Made by a program: the position numbers and the translations under genes. This document shows positions 1 through 8,981 of a stretch of DNA of 64,000 bases, piece after piece. The notes beneath the pieces are model-generated. The model worked only from the letters and a program-made list of their open reading frames with translations, ran no database searches and had not been told where the DNA came from. The stretch comes from Streptomyces lacrimifluminis (GTDB taxonomy: Bacteria > Actinomycetota > Actinomycetes > Streptomycetales > Streptomycetaceae). Position 1 is the stretch's first letter, and every line of letters starts with the position of its first letter. The DNA is taken from positions 1 to 64,000 of the forward strand of contig NZ_BMMU01000027.1 in assembly GCF_014646095.1 (NCBI RefSeq), written 5' to 3'.

Positions 1-1
1 C

Positions 2-1468
2 CCAACACCACCAACACGACCGCCGGATGATCGGCTACACCACGACAAGGGACACGACCCCGAAGACGGCGCCCGCCGCTCCTTCAGCCGCGCCGGCTAC
101 GAGTCCCTCAAGGCCGCGCAGACGGACCTCGACCACGTCCGTTCCCTGCTGGCGCTGGCAGAGAAGGACGACCCCGACAGCCTCCGGCGCCTCGTCGACA
201 TGCTGGAGAAGGTCTCGGTCGAGAAGGCCCCGCTCCCAGCCATCGAGGAGACTCGGCGCCGTCTGAGGGCGGGCCTGGCCCTCCGTGGCAACCTCACCGT
301 CGGCGAGTGGCTGGACCAGTGGTTCTCCGCGAAGAAGCGACGCAAGACCACGCTCAACGCCTACGCCTCCCACATCCGCGTCCATTTGAAGCCGCGCATC
401 GGCCACGTACGCCTCGACCGGCTCAACGTCGGCCACCTGGTGGAGATGTTCGACGCGATAGCCGACGACAACGAGGTGATCTCAGCCGAGAACGAGGCCC
501 GCCGCGAGCAGATCGCCCGCTGCAAGCCGAGCACGCCCGGTCGCCCTGTCGGGGCGGAGCGGAAGCGGCTCGCCCCCGAACGAGCCAAACTGGCAGAGAT
601 GAAACCGTTCCGGAAGATCACCGGCCCGGCCACCCGTCAGGCAATCCGCCGCACCCTGCGCGCGGCCCTGAACTCCGCGATCGCCCAGCAGCTGATCACC
701 TTCAACCCGGCGTCCCACGTCGAGTTGGAGTCCGGCAGGCGCCCGAAGCCCCTCCTGTGGACCGATGAACGCGTCCGGCGGTGGCGAGAGACCGGGCAGA
801 TCCCCGGCCCGGTCATGGTGTGGACGCCACAGCAGTTCGGCGCCTTCCTCGACGCAGCCGAGGGCGACCGGCTTTACGCGATACTCCACCTCATGGGCAC
901 CCGTGGCCTCCGGCGCGGCGAGGCGGTCGGCCAGGACTGGCACGAGATCGACCTCGACGTCGGCCTCATCACTCCCGCCAAGGAGATCGTGGTGGACGGC
1001 TGGGACATCTACGAGTCGGAGCCGAAGACAGACGGCAGCGCGAACACGATCGCGCTCGACAGCACGACCATCTCCGAACTGCGCGACCACAAAGCCCGCC
1101 AGGAGAAGGAGCGCGCGCAGTGGGGCGATGCCTGGAAGGACACGGGCAAGGTCTTCACCAAGGAGGACGGCTCCTGGCTGCACCCGGGGACGGTCTCCGA
1201 GACCTTCCGCCGCATCCTCGCCACGACCGACCTGCCACCCATCACCCTGCGGGACCTACGCCACGTCACCGCGACGCTCACGCACGGAGGTGGCGGCGAC
1301 ATCCACACGGTGAAGGAGACCCTGCGGCACTCCACCATCACGCTGACCTCGGACACGTACACGAGCCTGCTCCCTGAGCTGGACCGTGAGATCGCCGAGG
1401 CTGCAGTAAAGCTGGTACCCCGCGCCCGCAAGCGGAAGGTTGCGGAGAAAAATCAGGGCACGGTTTGA
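2..1468 (+). CDS. Tyrosine site-specific integrase (5' end cut by window)
   Basis: The frame is open from the first bases of the window, so the N-terminus is missing; an internal ATG at 200 is the first start visible but probably not the real one. Counting from that ATG, a core-binding SAM-like domain occupies about 30-170 and carries an unusual basic insertion around 95-140. The catalytic domain follows: Arg in GLRRGEA (about 238), RDLRH (351-355), His in LRHST (377) and nucleophile Tyr387. The first His of the usual HxLRH motif is replaced by Arg, a tolerated variation whose effect here is unknown. It should cut and rejoin att DNA to integrate and excise the element, perhaps at the tRNA-Lys at 4868. 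A frameshifted PIN-like gene starts 25 nt downstream. Confidence 0.9.
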   Translation, partial: PTPPTRPPDDRLHHDKGHDPEDGARRSFSRAGYESLKAAQTDLDHVRSLLALAEKDDPDSLRRLVDMLEKVSVEKAPLPAIEETRRRLRAGLALRGNLTVGEWLDQWFSAKKRRKTTLNAYASHIRVHLKPRIGHVRLDRLNVGHLVEMFDAIADDNEVISAENEARREQIARCKPSTPGRPVGAERKRLAPERAKLAEMKPFRKITGPATRQAIRRTLRAALNSAIAQQLITFNPASHVELESGRRPKPLLWTDERVRRWRETGQIPGPVMVWTPQQFGAFLDAAEGDRLYAILHLMGTRGLRRGEAVGQDWHEIDLDVGLITPAKEIVVDGWDIYESEPKTDGSANTIALDSTTISELRDHKARQEKERAQWGDAWKDTGKVFTKEDGSWLHPGTVSETFRRILATTDLPPITLRDLRHVTATLTHGGGGDIHTVKETLRHSTITLTSDTYTSLLPELDREIAEAAVKLVPRARKRKVAEKNQGTV

Positions 1469-1492
1469 GGAGAGCACCGAAAGAATGCTGTC

Positions 1493-2721
1493 GTGGAGAA
1501 CGAGAGCAATCTGTCCCTCACCCTGATCACGATCGACCGTGCGTCGTCGAGCACGGTCGCCTCCCGCCTGGACGGGAACGGGGCATGGCAGATTCCAACC
1601 CCTTCCCTGTTCGAGGACACGAGCGTCGTGGCCAAACTAGAGTTCAGCCCGGCGCTACCGGCACTCCTCGTCACCACCCTGGCGGGGGATCAGATTCTCT
1701 TCGAGTTGCCGCTCCAAAGGGCTGCTGATCAGCTCGAAGGACGGCTCGTCGTGTATCTCGACCAGAACCAGTGGAGCACTTTGAGCAACGCCTGCCATGA
1801 CCTGCGGAAGAGTAGCGAGGAAGATCAAGCCGCTGGTCGGAAGCTCAGGGATTGGGTGGAACAACGTCGGATCATCCTGCCATCCTCTTCCAGTCACTAT
1901 TTCGAGACCGGCAAGCGGTTCAGTACGGAAAGCGCTACGCCCTGGGGCTCACAGTCTTGCAGTACAGCCGGGGTTGGCAGATGCGTGACCCCTTGCAGGT
2001 CCGGCGAAACGAGCTTCACGATGCCTTCTGCCATCGTCTGGGCCGCCCCGGCGACATCCGCTCCGCCCCAATCTTCACCCTCGATCCGGATGCCCTCTTC
2101 TCTCCAATTCGATGGACTGGCTCCGGGCTGCCGTCGACGTTGCTGAGCCAGTTTGGGTTCCACCCCGACGCGCTTGTCGCTGCCTCTGCTTCCATCGACA
2201 CCATGCTCGACACCGAACGGGTCGGTGAGGGACCAGACACCGGCTGGACGGCGGTGAGTCAGCGGTTCAGCAACTGGCTGGACGAACTGGATCAGGATTC
2301 ACAGCAGAAGCGGAGGGCTGTCGACATCCACATCATTACGGATCTTCAGCAGGAGTTGGCTAAGGAGGCGGCCACGGCGGGAGTTCCCACAGAGCTGTTC
2401 CGGCAGTGGGGCTTCAAGGGATGGGTGCGGGCGGTCGGTGAGTCCCCGGCCGTCGGCCTATTCCGGGAGATGCTTCATAGTCGGCACCTCAACAAGGGCA
2501 CGACGTGGCAACGTAATGACTTAACGGACATATTGCACCTGTCCTGCGCAGCCGGATACGCGGACTTCGTCGTCTGTGAGAAGCATATGCGCGACCCATT
2601 GCAGCACGGTTTGAAGCGCATGGGACGCTCGGCACAGGTCTACCGTCGGCTCACCGGCGCTGTAGCGGCCATCGAGGACCTTCTGGAAGCGCCTACCTCC
2701 CCTGTCAGTCCTGGGCAGTAG
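1493..2721 (+). pseudogene. Frameshifted PIN-like nuclease-domain protein
   Basis: Two overlapping frames together make one protein of about 409 residues. The first (GTG at 1493) ends its meaningful part at HYFETGK near 1910. The second resumes at GKRYALGL near 1925 and runs to the stop at 2721. Inserting one base near 1922 restores a continuous reading frame. The N-terminal half contains a YLDQNQWS segment, the first acidic strand of PIN-like RNases. The C-terminal half has DILHLSCAAGYADFVV, like the later acidic helix and strand of that fold. The PIN assignment is inferred from these motifs only. It is cargo beside the integrase. It may be inactive, a base-calling error, or a real recoding site; no clear slippery heptamer is visible. 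Confidence 0.6.
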
Positions 2722-2838
2722 CTCTGGCGGGGCTCTATCTCCCCCGACCTGCGCTGACGGGTGGATTACACGGTTCTGGTGTGGAGCGGACACGTCGACC
2801 GCCGCGTTCAGGAAGCTGCCACCGATGCAGGACAGGTC

Positions 2839-3861
2839 CTAGTCCCGGTTCGGCAGCTGGCCAAATCCGCTGCAGGGGTGTAGGCACCGGTAGCAACAGA
2901 TGTCTCTCCCCGTCGGGTCTTCGCCCAAGCCGCCCCGGAGGACCTCCTGGCTCAACTCAATCTTGGTGAAGCGGGCCAGGGGGTCTCTGGGCCGGGACAC
3001 CAAACTCACTTCGTGGAGCTGCAGCTGGGACATAACGGGCCGCGGAAAGGCAGAAACGGTCTCACCATCGGTGTGTGGACAGTTGAGCCGACCGCAAACG
3101 TTGCACGCGCCGTCAGCGTCATGCCGCACGGTGACGTTGTATCGGGTATCGAGCAAGTGCGGGCAGGAATCGATGTCCTGCCCGCACAAAGAACAATTGC
3201 GAGTCGCGGTGAAGCCTGCAGACATGCCCCATCTGCTGTGCATGAGCGTGAGTCGGCATACGTCCCAGTAGGTGTCGTCGGAGTACTCGATGTTGCAGCC
3301 GAAGAGTCCGCCGACGAGGGCTGCGACGTGGTGAGCGTGTCGGTGAGCGAGGTCGGAAAGCTCGCTGTCCTCAAGGAAGTTGTAGGCGTCAACTGCGCGG
3401 GCGAGCGAGGTGCGTGCCGCCGCTTCCAGGTCATGCCATGGATCGGTGAGCTGGGACGTGTCGCGCGGCAGGTGTAGAGAACGCGCCAGTGCCAGGTACT
3501 GGCGGTGACCCCGCCGGTCGGAGGCGGGCGGCCTGATAGGCCGGGAAGGCAGAGTACGCGCCGCGATGTCGGTTCGTAGTTGGCGCCGGGCTTGCGACCA
3601 CACGTGGATAAGGAAGTCCCGCTGCGCGCTCATCGTCCACAGTCCGCGACGGTGAATTTCCTCTGTCGTCGATGTCCAGGACGGAAGGCGGGCCAGGGAC
3701 AGGCCCCAGGTGAGGGAGATGCTGCGACAGCACTGCCCGTTCAGGCGCATGGATTCTCGCAGGGCCGTCACGCCGTCCTGGTGCATCATGGCCAGGCGCA
3801 CAGAGCCTGATGCCGGGGGCAAAGGTACTCCGGTGCGGATGACGAGGCCGGAGACTCTCAT
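2839..3861 (-). CDS. Unknown protein with paired Cys/His clusters
   Basis: 340 residues, not matched to a family I know. The N-terminal half is Arg-rich and helical with no membrane segment. The C-terminal half carries two similar zinc-binding-like clusters, CSLC-x6-CPH (C223, C226, C233, H235) and CNVC-x4-CPH (C253, C256, C261, H263), and a third Cys group at 322-330 (CCYRCLHPC). Its start overlaps the stop of the upstream gene by 4 nt (ATGA), so the two are translationally coupled and probably act together. Location inside the integrated element suggests cargo. A nucleic-acid or protein-binding scaffold role is only a guess. Everything upstream of residue 80 could be a start extension; internal Met25, Met26 and Met38 are alternatives. 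Confidence 0.65.
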   Translation of the reverse strand: MRVSGLVIRTGVPLPPASGSVRLAMMHQDGVTALRESMRLNGQCCRSISLTWGLSLARLPSWTSTTEEIHRRGLWTMSAQRDFLIHVWSQARRQLRTDIAARTLPSRPIRPPASDRRGHRQYLALARSLHLPRDTSQLTDPWHDLEAAARTSLARAVDAYNFLEDSELSDLAHRHAHHVAALVGGLFGCNIEYSDDTYWDVCRLTLMHSRWGMSAGFTATRNCSLCGQDIDSCPHLLDTRYNVTVRHDADGACNVCGRLNCPHTDGETVSAFPRPVMSQLQLHEVSLVSRPRDPLARFTKIELSQEVLRGGLGEDPTGRDICCYRCLHPCSGFGQLPNRD

Positions 3862-4427
3862 CCGGTGGTGTTCTCCGGAGCGGCATCGTCTGGCTCTGCC
3901 AGGGGAAGCTCGGCACGGGCCGGGTCGGACACGGCCGCTTGGATGAGGTTCTCGATGTCTGCCAGCCGGCTCGTGATCTCCAGACCTCGGATGGCCGTTT
4001 CGTTCTCGGTCCGAACGATCTCAGCGATCTTGACCGTTACACGCGCCTCGCCGACCTCGTCATCAGGGCAGTTGGGCCCCAGTGAGGAGCGTGCCCGCTG
4101 CCAGGCAGTCAGAACGATGCTTTTGACCAGATCGGTGGTAAGCGTGGTGGCCACAGCGATAGCGATGGTGGCCACCACCTCGGTGGCCCCGTACTCACTG
4201 AGATAGCGGCGGTCTTCTCGCGCGCATGCGAAGTCGATGTCCACGCCACGGTGTCGCAGTGTCTTGATCAAGCCGGCCACATCGTCCCGGTAGACGGCCA
4301 TCTCGTCGATACTTGAGTCGGGGAGCAGAAACACGCGGTCGCCCGTTGGGGCAGTCAGCACCGTCTCGGGCAGGTCTGCCGCTGAGATGTCCCAGCGTGT
4401 CACATCACCGGTGATCTCTTTGGCCAT
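3858..4427 (-). CDS. Small protein with one membrane-like segment, coupled to the Cys/His protein
   Basis: 189 residues, no recognised family. Residues about 83-97 (TEVVATIAIAVATTL) form the only hydrophobic stretch, long enough for one membrane helix or a buried strand-helix. The flanks are charged. The tail is acidic and Pro-rich. The first 70 residues look globular, with a repeated DxxVFLLPDSS-type strand pattern. The stop overlaps the ATG of the 340-residue gene, which defines a two-gene operon of element cargo. A membrane-linked sensor or effector paired with a metal-cluster partner is possible, but the sequence does not show it. The Shine-Dalgarno sequence before the ATG at 4427 is weak. 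Confidence 0.65.
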   Translation of the reverse strand: MAKEITGDVTRWDISAADLPETVLTAPTGDRVFLLPDSSIDEMAVYRDDVAGLIKTLRHRGVDIDFACAREDRRYLSEYGATEVVATIAIAVATTLTTDLVKSIVLTAWQRARSSLGPNCPDDEVGEARVTVKIAEIVRTENETAIRGLEITSRLADIENLIQAAVSDPARAELPLAEPDDAAPENTTG

Positions 4428-4867
4428 CAGCAGGAGCCCTCTCGTGATTGAGCGTTGTGCGCGTGCCCAAGCCTAAAGCGGCGTGGGATCACGCTGTCCC
4501 GCACGCAGTAGTCCACTGAAGTTTGGTCTTGAGTCGACTGCCGTCAGTCATGGCAGATCAGTTGGAGGGTGCGGGCTACTGCTCTGACATCGCAGGCTGA
4601 GAAAACGACAGATGAGCTAATTAGCTTCGGCTGCGGCCGGTCCGCCGGCTACCGCAGCACGGGGCAAGAGGCGCCGCGTCGCTGTGAAGCCTCCCAGACG
4701 CGCCCGCGAGTGATCTTGTCACCATGACAAAACGTGCGGCCCTGATCGAACATCCGCTCACGCATCGCTCACGCACGGGCCCGAAAACGAGTCAGCGCCC
4801 GAGCCAGCCGAAGCCGACCCGGACGCTGCATAGCAGGTCAGAGGGCGTTTCCCTCCCCCGCTACCCG
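4428..4867. other. Non-coding stretch between element cargo and tRNA-Lys
   Basis: About 440 nt with no convincing gene on either strand. It should hold the promoter of the minus-strand cargo operon (start 4427) and, at its right end, the junction with the tRNA-Lys 3' end. A short direct repeat, GCTCACGCA twice near 4754-4775, is visible about 95 nt from the tRNA. Such repeats are common integrase arm sites, but this role is inferred. Confidence 0.4.
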
Positions 4868-4940
4868 TAGACCCTGTGGGACTCGAACCCACAACCAATG
4901 GATTAAAAGTCCACTGCTCTGCCAATTGAGCTAAGGGTCC
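4868..4940 (-). tRNA. tRNA-Lys (UUU)
   Basis: The reverse complement folds as a full cloverleaf of 73 nt: acceptor GGACCCT with AGGGTCT plus discriminator A, D-arm AGCTCAATTGGCAGAG, anticodon loop CTTTTAA (UUU), and T-arm with GTTCGAG. CCA is not encoded. The 3' end faces the integrated element at its left and is the likely attachment site. Confidence 0.95.
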
Positions 4941-5060
4941 CCGCGATGTTGCTCCCCCGAGCATAGCCGGACCCGGCCACGACTCCGATCGGGTATCGGA
5001 GACACGGCCGGGTCACTCCACGAGCGGGGCAGCGGCCCCCGGAGGAAATGGGCCCCCTCG

Positions 5061-6596
5061 TTATGGATCGACCGGTTCGGGCGCCCCCTTGCGAGCCGCC
5101 TCCCGGGCCCGGGTCCGTTCGTGTTCGGGGTTGAGGAACCAGTGCCGCGCCGACACGGTCCACCACAGCGCCGCGAACCCCAGCACCACCAGGACGGCGA
5201 TCGGGGCGTAGTTGAAGGTCTCCCAGGTGACCGGCGCCACCTGGGGCAGCATGAACAGCACCGTGATCACGGCCACCCAGATCACCGACACCACCCCGAT
5301 CGCCCGCGACCACCGGCCCAGATGCCACGGCCCCCGCTCGAACGCCTCGCCCTTGCGCAGCCGCAGCAGCGTCGGGATGACGTACGCGATGTAGAGGCCG
5401 ATCACCGCGATCGACGTCACGGCCGCGTACGCCGTCACGTTGATCAGGTAGGGCAGGCCCAGGAGCAGTGCCCCGAACGCCGCCAGCCAGACCGCCGCGA
5501 CGGGGGTACGGGTGCGCGGGCTGACCGTGTGCCAGAGGTGGGAGTAGGGGAGGGCGCCGTCGCGCGAGAAGGCGTAGATCATGCGGGAGTTGGCCGTGAC
5601 CGACGCCATGCCGCAGAACAGCTGGGCGCCGATGACGATGAGCAGGAGCAGCTTGCCGGCGGTCGCGCCCACCGCGTCGAGCAGGATCTGCGCGGGCGGC
5701 ACGCCGGTCGGGGACCCGAGGGCACCCTCGTACGACTGGATGGCGAAGGTGAAGCCCAGGAGCAGGACGAAGCCCGCTATCCACGAGGTCCAGATGGACT
5801 GGACGATGCCCTTGGGGCCCGCCGTGGACGCGTCGCGGGTCTCTTCGGTCATGTGTGCGGAGGCGTCGTAGCCGGTGAAGGTGTACTGGGCCATCAGCAG
5901 CCCGAGCGCGACGACGTACACGCCGCTCCCCCAGCCCGTGTTGTTCACGAACTCGGTGAACACGAAGGAGGCGGACTGGTGTTTGTCGGGCACGAACGTC
6001 AGGGCGCCGACGATGACGGCCACACCCACCACGTGCCACCACACGCTGACGCTGTTCAGCAGGCCCACGATGCGTACGCCGAACGTGTTCAGGAGCCCGT
6101 GCAGGACGAGGATGCCGGCGAAGAGCAGGATCGTGCTGCCCGGGGTGACCTCGAAGCCGAACTGGAGGTTCAGGTAGGCGCCCAGGAAGGAGGCCGCCCC
6201 GAAGTCGATGCCGGCGGTCACCGCGACCTGCCCGAGGACGTTGAACCACCCCGTGAACCAGGCCCAGGCGGCGGCCGTTCGAGGGGGAGCGAGCCGGTGC
6301 GCCCAGAAGTACAGGCCGGCGGAGGTCGGGTAGGCCGAGCAGATCTCGGCCATCGCCAGCCCGACGAAGAGGGTCATGAGCCCTACGACGACCCAGCCCC
6401 AGGTGATCACGGCCGGGCCGCCCGTGTTCATGCCGAACAGGTAGAGGGTCAGGCAGCCCGACAGGACCGAGATGATCGTGAAGGACACCGCGTAGTTGGA
6501 GAACGCCGACATCCGGCGGGCGAGGACCTGCGTGTAACCGAGCTGGGCCAGCCGTTCCTCGTCCGACAGCCCACTCACTCTGACGTCATCTGTCAT
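5061..6596 (-). CDS. APC-superfamily amino acid permease
   Basis: 511 residues with about 12 hydrophobic membrane helices, the usual length for amino acid/polyamine/organocation transporters. The first helix region, following a short basic cytoplasmic stretch (RRMSAFSNYAVSFTIISVLSG), and the GLYFWAHRLAP loop match the GABA/choline-type subgroup of this family. It should move an amino acid or amine across the cytoplasmic membrane with a proton. Substrate cannot be read from sequence. The C-terminus is a hydrophilic tail rich in Arg and Glu. It is monocistronic: tRNA-Lys lies downstream and a LamG gene upstream on the same strand, 86 nt away. The ATG at 6596 follows a purine-rich stretch. Confidence 0.9.
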   Translation of the reverse strand: MTDDVRVSGLSDEERLAQLGYTQVLARRMSAFSNYAVSFTIISVLSGCLTLYLFGMNTGGPAVITWGWVVVGLMTLFVGLAMAEICSAYPTSAGLYFWAHRLAPPRTAAAWAWFTGWFNVLGQVAVTAGIDFGAASFLGAYLNLQFGFEVTPGSTILLFAGILVLHGLLNTFGVRIVGLLNSVSVWWHVVGVAVIVGALTFVPDKHQSASFVFTEFVNNTGWGSGVYVVALGLLMAQYTFTGYDASAHMTEETRDASTAGPKGIVQSIWTSWIAGFVLLLGFTFAIQSYEGALGSPTGVPPAQILLDAVGATAGKLLLLIVIGAQLFCGMASVTANSRMIYAFSRDGALPYSHLWHTVSPRTRTPVAAVWLAAFGALLLGLPYLINVTAYAAVTSIAVIGLYIAYVIPTLLRLRKGEAFERGPWHLGRWSRAIGVVSVIWVAVITVLFMLPQVAPVTWETFNYAPIAVLVVLGFAALWWTVSARHWFLNPEHERTRAREAARKGAPEPVDP

Positions 6597-6682
6597 GCCC
6601 CCAGCAATTCCCTCGCTGGGGGTATGACATGCGTCACAAGTGGATCCAGTTGGCTGGAAACATGCCTGTCCTTGCCCCGCGG

Positions 6683-8764
6683 TCAGACGTCCGTCGCGCC
6701 GACAGCCAGATGAGCCACCTGCGTCGCGCTGAGCACGCCCGCGTAGACGTGCACCTCGTCGACCGCTCCGGCCAGGTGTCCGCCCCAGCCGTCCACACCC
6801 TGCGACCGGCCGATCTGCAGGTCACCCGTCGTCGTCCAGCCGGGCCGGTACGCCTGCCTCGCAGACAGCTGCCCGTCGGCGTAGAGCAGGATCTCGTCGG
6901 CCTCGTCGTCGTACACGAGCGCCAGGTGATGGACATCGTCCGGGGAGGCCCACGCGCCGCCCGCGGTGAGCGTGACCTGCTCTCCGCCGGCGTCCGTCAG
7001 GGCCATCTCCCAGTTCTGCGTGGACCCCGAATAACGCACCTCGGCAAGGGAGTTGCCCTCACCTCCCACCGACAGCACCGTCATCGGCCGGTCCTGCGCC
7101 GCCGCGTCGATCCGTACGTGCGCGGCGACCGAGAAACTGTCCTCGGTGGCGATGCCCTGGCCGTCCGTCGCGGCGAAGTCCCCGTCGCCGTCCAGCAGCA
7201 GGTGTCCGGAACCGAAGAGGGGGGACTGTCCCGGCAGGCAGTCCGGGTCGAGCCAGTCGCAGGGGGCGCCGTCGCGGTAGATCGCCGCGTCCCCGCCGAG
7301 CGTCAGTGGCCGCCCGCCGTCCCGCTCCGGGCTGTTGCCGCCGGTCACCTCGTCGAGCGCCCAGTACCCCTCGCTCACGGTGCCCCGCTTGGCCGCCCCG
7401 GCAGCCTCGGCGGCGACGACGATCCGGTCCCACACCCGTACGCCGGCCAGCCCACCGCGCCAGTTCCCGCTCGCGCTCCCTCTGGCGAGCGTGCGCCCGA
7501 TCTGGAGGTTCCCGGACACCGAGGTGCCGGTGACGTTCTGGGCCGTGCCGACCGCCCGCCCGTCCACATACAGCCGGGCCGTACCGGCGACCGGGTCGTA
7601 CACCCCGGTGAGATGCGCCCAGTCACCGGTCTCCGGCACACCACCCCGTACGACCGAGCCGCCCACCGAGAACGACCAGGCGCCGTCCTCCGCCCCGAGC
7701 CCGAACCCGGCCGCCCCGCCCTGGCCGACCGCGGTCATATCCGCGGCAACCACATCCGGCCGCACCCAGGCGCTCACGGAGAAGGCGCCGCCGGTGTCCA
7801 CAGCCGGTGCGCCGCTCGTCAGATACGCGGAGTCCGACCCGTCGAGGCCGACGGCCCCCGTCACCGAGGTCCGCGCCGGGCCCGCGGCGCCGAACACGAC
7901 CCCGTCTCCCGCCGTCGCGGTCCTACCGCCCGCTTCCGCCGCGGCCTCACTCGCCCCGGTCGGGTCCGCGAGCGTCCAGGCGGCGACGGCCGTACGACCC
8001 CCGCTCACCCGGAACTGGTGGGTGGCGGGCGTGCTCGCGTTGCCCGCCCGGTCGACGGATTGGACGTCCAGCCACTTGACACCCTCCGACTGCGGCAGCC
8101 AGCGCAGTTCCACCGGCCCGCCGGGCTCGGCAGGTAGGGCCGTCAGCTGCGGCCCGCCGAAGAAGCTGTAGCGGTACGACACCGTGTCGTCCGACGTGGA
8201 GTCGACGGTGAACGTGCCGTACACACCCACCCCGTCGTGCCACAGCTTGTCGTCCGGGTACTCCGGCGACGACACCAAGGGCTTTGCGGGCGCCTCGGTG
8301 TCGTACACGAACTCGCACGGCCCGCTGCCGCCGTCGGAGCTCCACGGCCCCCACAGCGTGCCGTCGCTCGCCCGCACCCGCCAGCTCACCTCCGTGAACG
8401 CCGGCACGTCGGTCGGCACGGTCCAGCTGAACGGCGAACCACTGAGCAGGGCGGTGGTCGTCCCGCTCGTTCGTATCTGCCGTACACCCGAGCCGTCCGT
8501 CCAGGACACCTCGAACTCGGCGCTCATCCGGCCCCCGTCCGGGTCGCGGAGAACCGTCCTGAGCGTCGGCCGCGTATCGACGTACGGCCGGTCCGCGCCG
8601 GCGACGCACGCCTCGTTCTCGGTGGTCAGTTCGGACAGCGCGGGCTGGGACGGCGGTCGGTTCTCCGCGGCGGAGGCCGCCCATGGCGCGGCGACGACGG
8701 CCGACGCCGCGAGCACCGCGGCGACCCCGCAGCGTGCGAAGGCATGACGATCCAACGGATTCAA
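6683..8764 (-). CDS. Secreted protein with two LamG (concanavalin-like) domains
   Basis: 693 residues. A signal peptide covers about 1-32 (basic start, Ala-rich core, likely cut after AASA). Residues about 40-270 look like Ig/fibronectin-type modules (FxVSWTDGSG, VSWRVRASDGTLWGPWS, LDVQSVDRAGNAS). Two LamG jelly-roll domains follow, about 295-450 and 505-690. Each has the pattern FSVSAWVR or FSVAAHVR, then YDPVAGTARLYVDG or YDDEADEILLYADG, then LQIGR. These modules bind sugars or proteins outside the cell; no enzyme domain is visible. Long Streptomyces proteins of this type are exported and often cell-wall or polysaccharide associated. An 18-bp hairpin lies about 120 nt upstream, between this gene and the helicase. 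Confidence 0.88.
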   Translation of the reverse strand: MNPLDRHAFARCGVAAVLAASAVVAAPWAASAAENRPPSQPALSELTTENEACVAGADRPYVDTRPTLRTVLRDPDGGRMSAEFEVSWTDGSGVRQIRTSGTTTALLSGSPFSWTVPTDVPAFTEVSWRVRASDGTLWGPWSSDGGSGPCEFVYDTEAPAKPLVSSPEYPDDKLWHDGVGVYGTFTVDSTSDDTVSYRYSFFGGPQLTALPAEPGGPVELRWLPQSEGVKWLDVQSVDRAGNASTPATHQFRVSGGRTAVAAWTLADPTGASEAAAEAGGRTATAGDGVVFGAAGPARTSVTGAVGLDGSDSAYLTSGAPAVDTGGAFSVSAWVRPDVVAADMTAVGQGGAAGFGLGAEDGAWSFSVGGSVVRGGVPETGDWAHLTGVYDPVAGTARLYVDGRAVGTAQNVTGTSVSGNLQIGRTLARGSASGNWRGGLAGVRVWDRIVVAAEAAGAAKRGTVSEGYWALDEVTGGNSPERDGGRPLTLGGDAAIYRDGAPCDWLDPDCLPGQSPLFGSGHLLLDGDGDFAATDGQGIATEDSFSVAAHVRIDAAAQDRPMTVLSVGGEGNSLAEVRYSGSTQNWEMALTDAGGEQVTLTAGGAWASPDDVHHLALVYDDEADEILLYADGQLSARQAYRPGWTTTGDLQIGRSQGVDGWGGHLAGAVDEVHVYAGVLSATQVAHLAVGATDV

Positions 8765-8885
8765 CTAGTTCCCTCCCCCTGGATCCGGCTCATCGCCGGA
8801 CCATCGATTCCGCGCCGGAGCGTAACAGCCGCTACTGACAAGCGAGTTGCGATTTTCGCGGCGCCGGGGAAGGGGTGCGGCAACG

Positions 8886-8925
8886 CCGAAGGGCCCGTAC
8901 GACCGGAGTCGTACGGGCCCTTCGG
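8886..8925. terminator. Perfect 18-bp hairpin terminator
   Basis: CCGAAGGGCCCGTACGAC pairs exactly with its complement across a CGGA tetraloop. It sits just past the 3' end of the minus-strand helicase (stop at 8982). No long T-run follows, as is normal for Streptomyces terminators. Confidence 0.85.
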
Positions 8926-8981
8926 ACATCAGTCGGACATCAGTCGGCGATCACGGTGACCACTCGCTGATCGACCGGCGA

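Larger units (their letters stand above)
1..4868. mobile_element. Right part of an integrated element ending at tRNA-Lys
   Basis: A tyrosine integrase lies at the left edge, followed by accessory genes with no housekeeping function, and the block stops at the 3' end of a tRNA-Lys gene on the minus strand (3' end at 4868, facing the block). A tRNA 3' end next to accessory DNA carrying an integrase is the usual attB arrangement. The far attachment site is outside the window, so the element boundaries are inferred. The integrase is about 3.4 kb from the tRNA rather than directly beside it. This could mean cargo inserted between int and att, or a decayed element. No second copy of the tRNA 3' end was found in the window. 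Confidence 0.5.

Noticed and set aside
1852..2721. A separate gene starting at ATG 1852
   Set aside because: Its N-terminus is out of the natural frame until about 1922; better explained as the second half of the frameshifted PIN-like gene.
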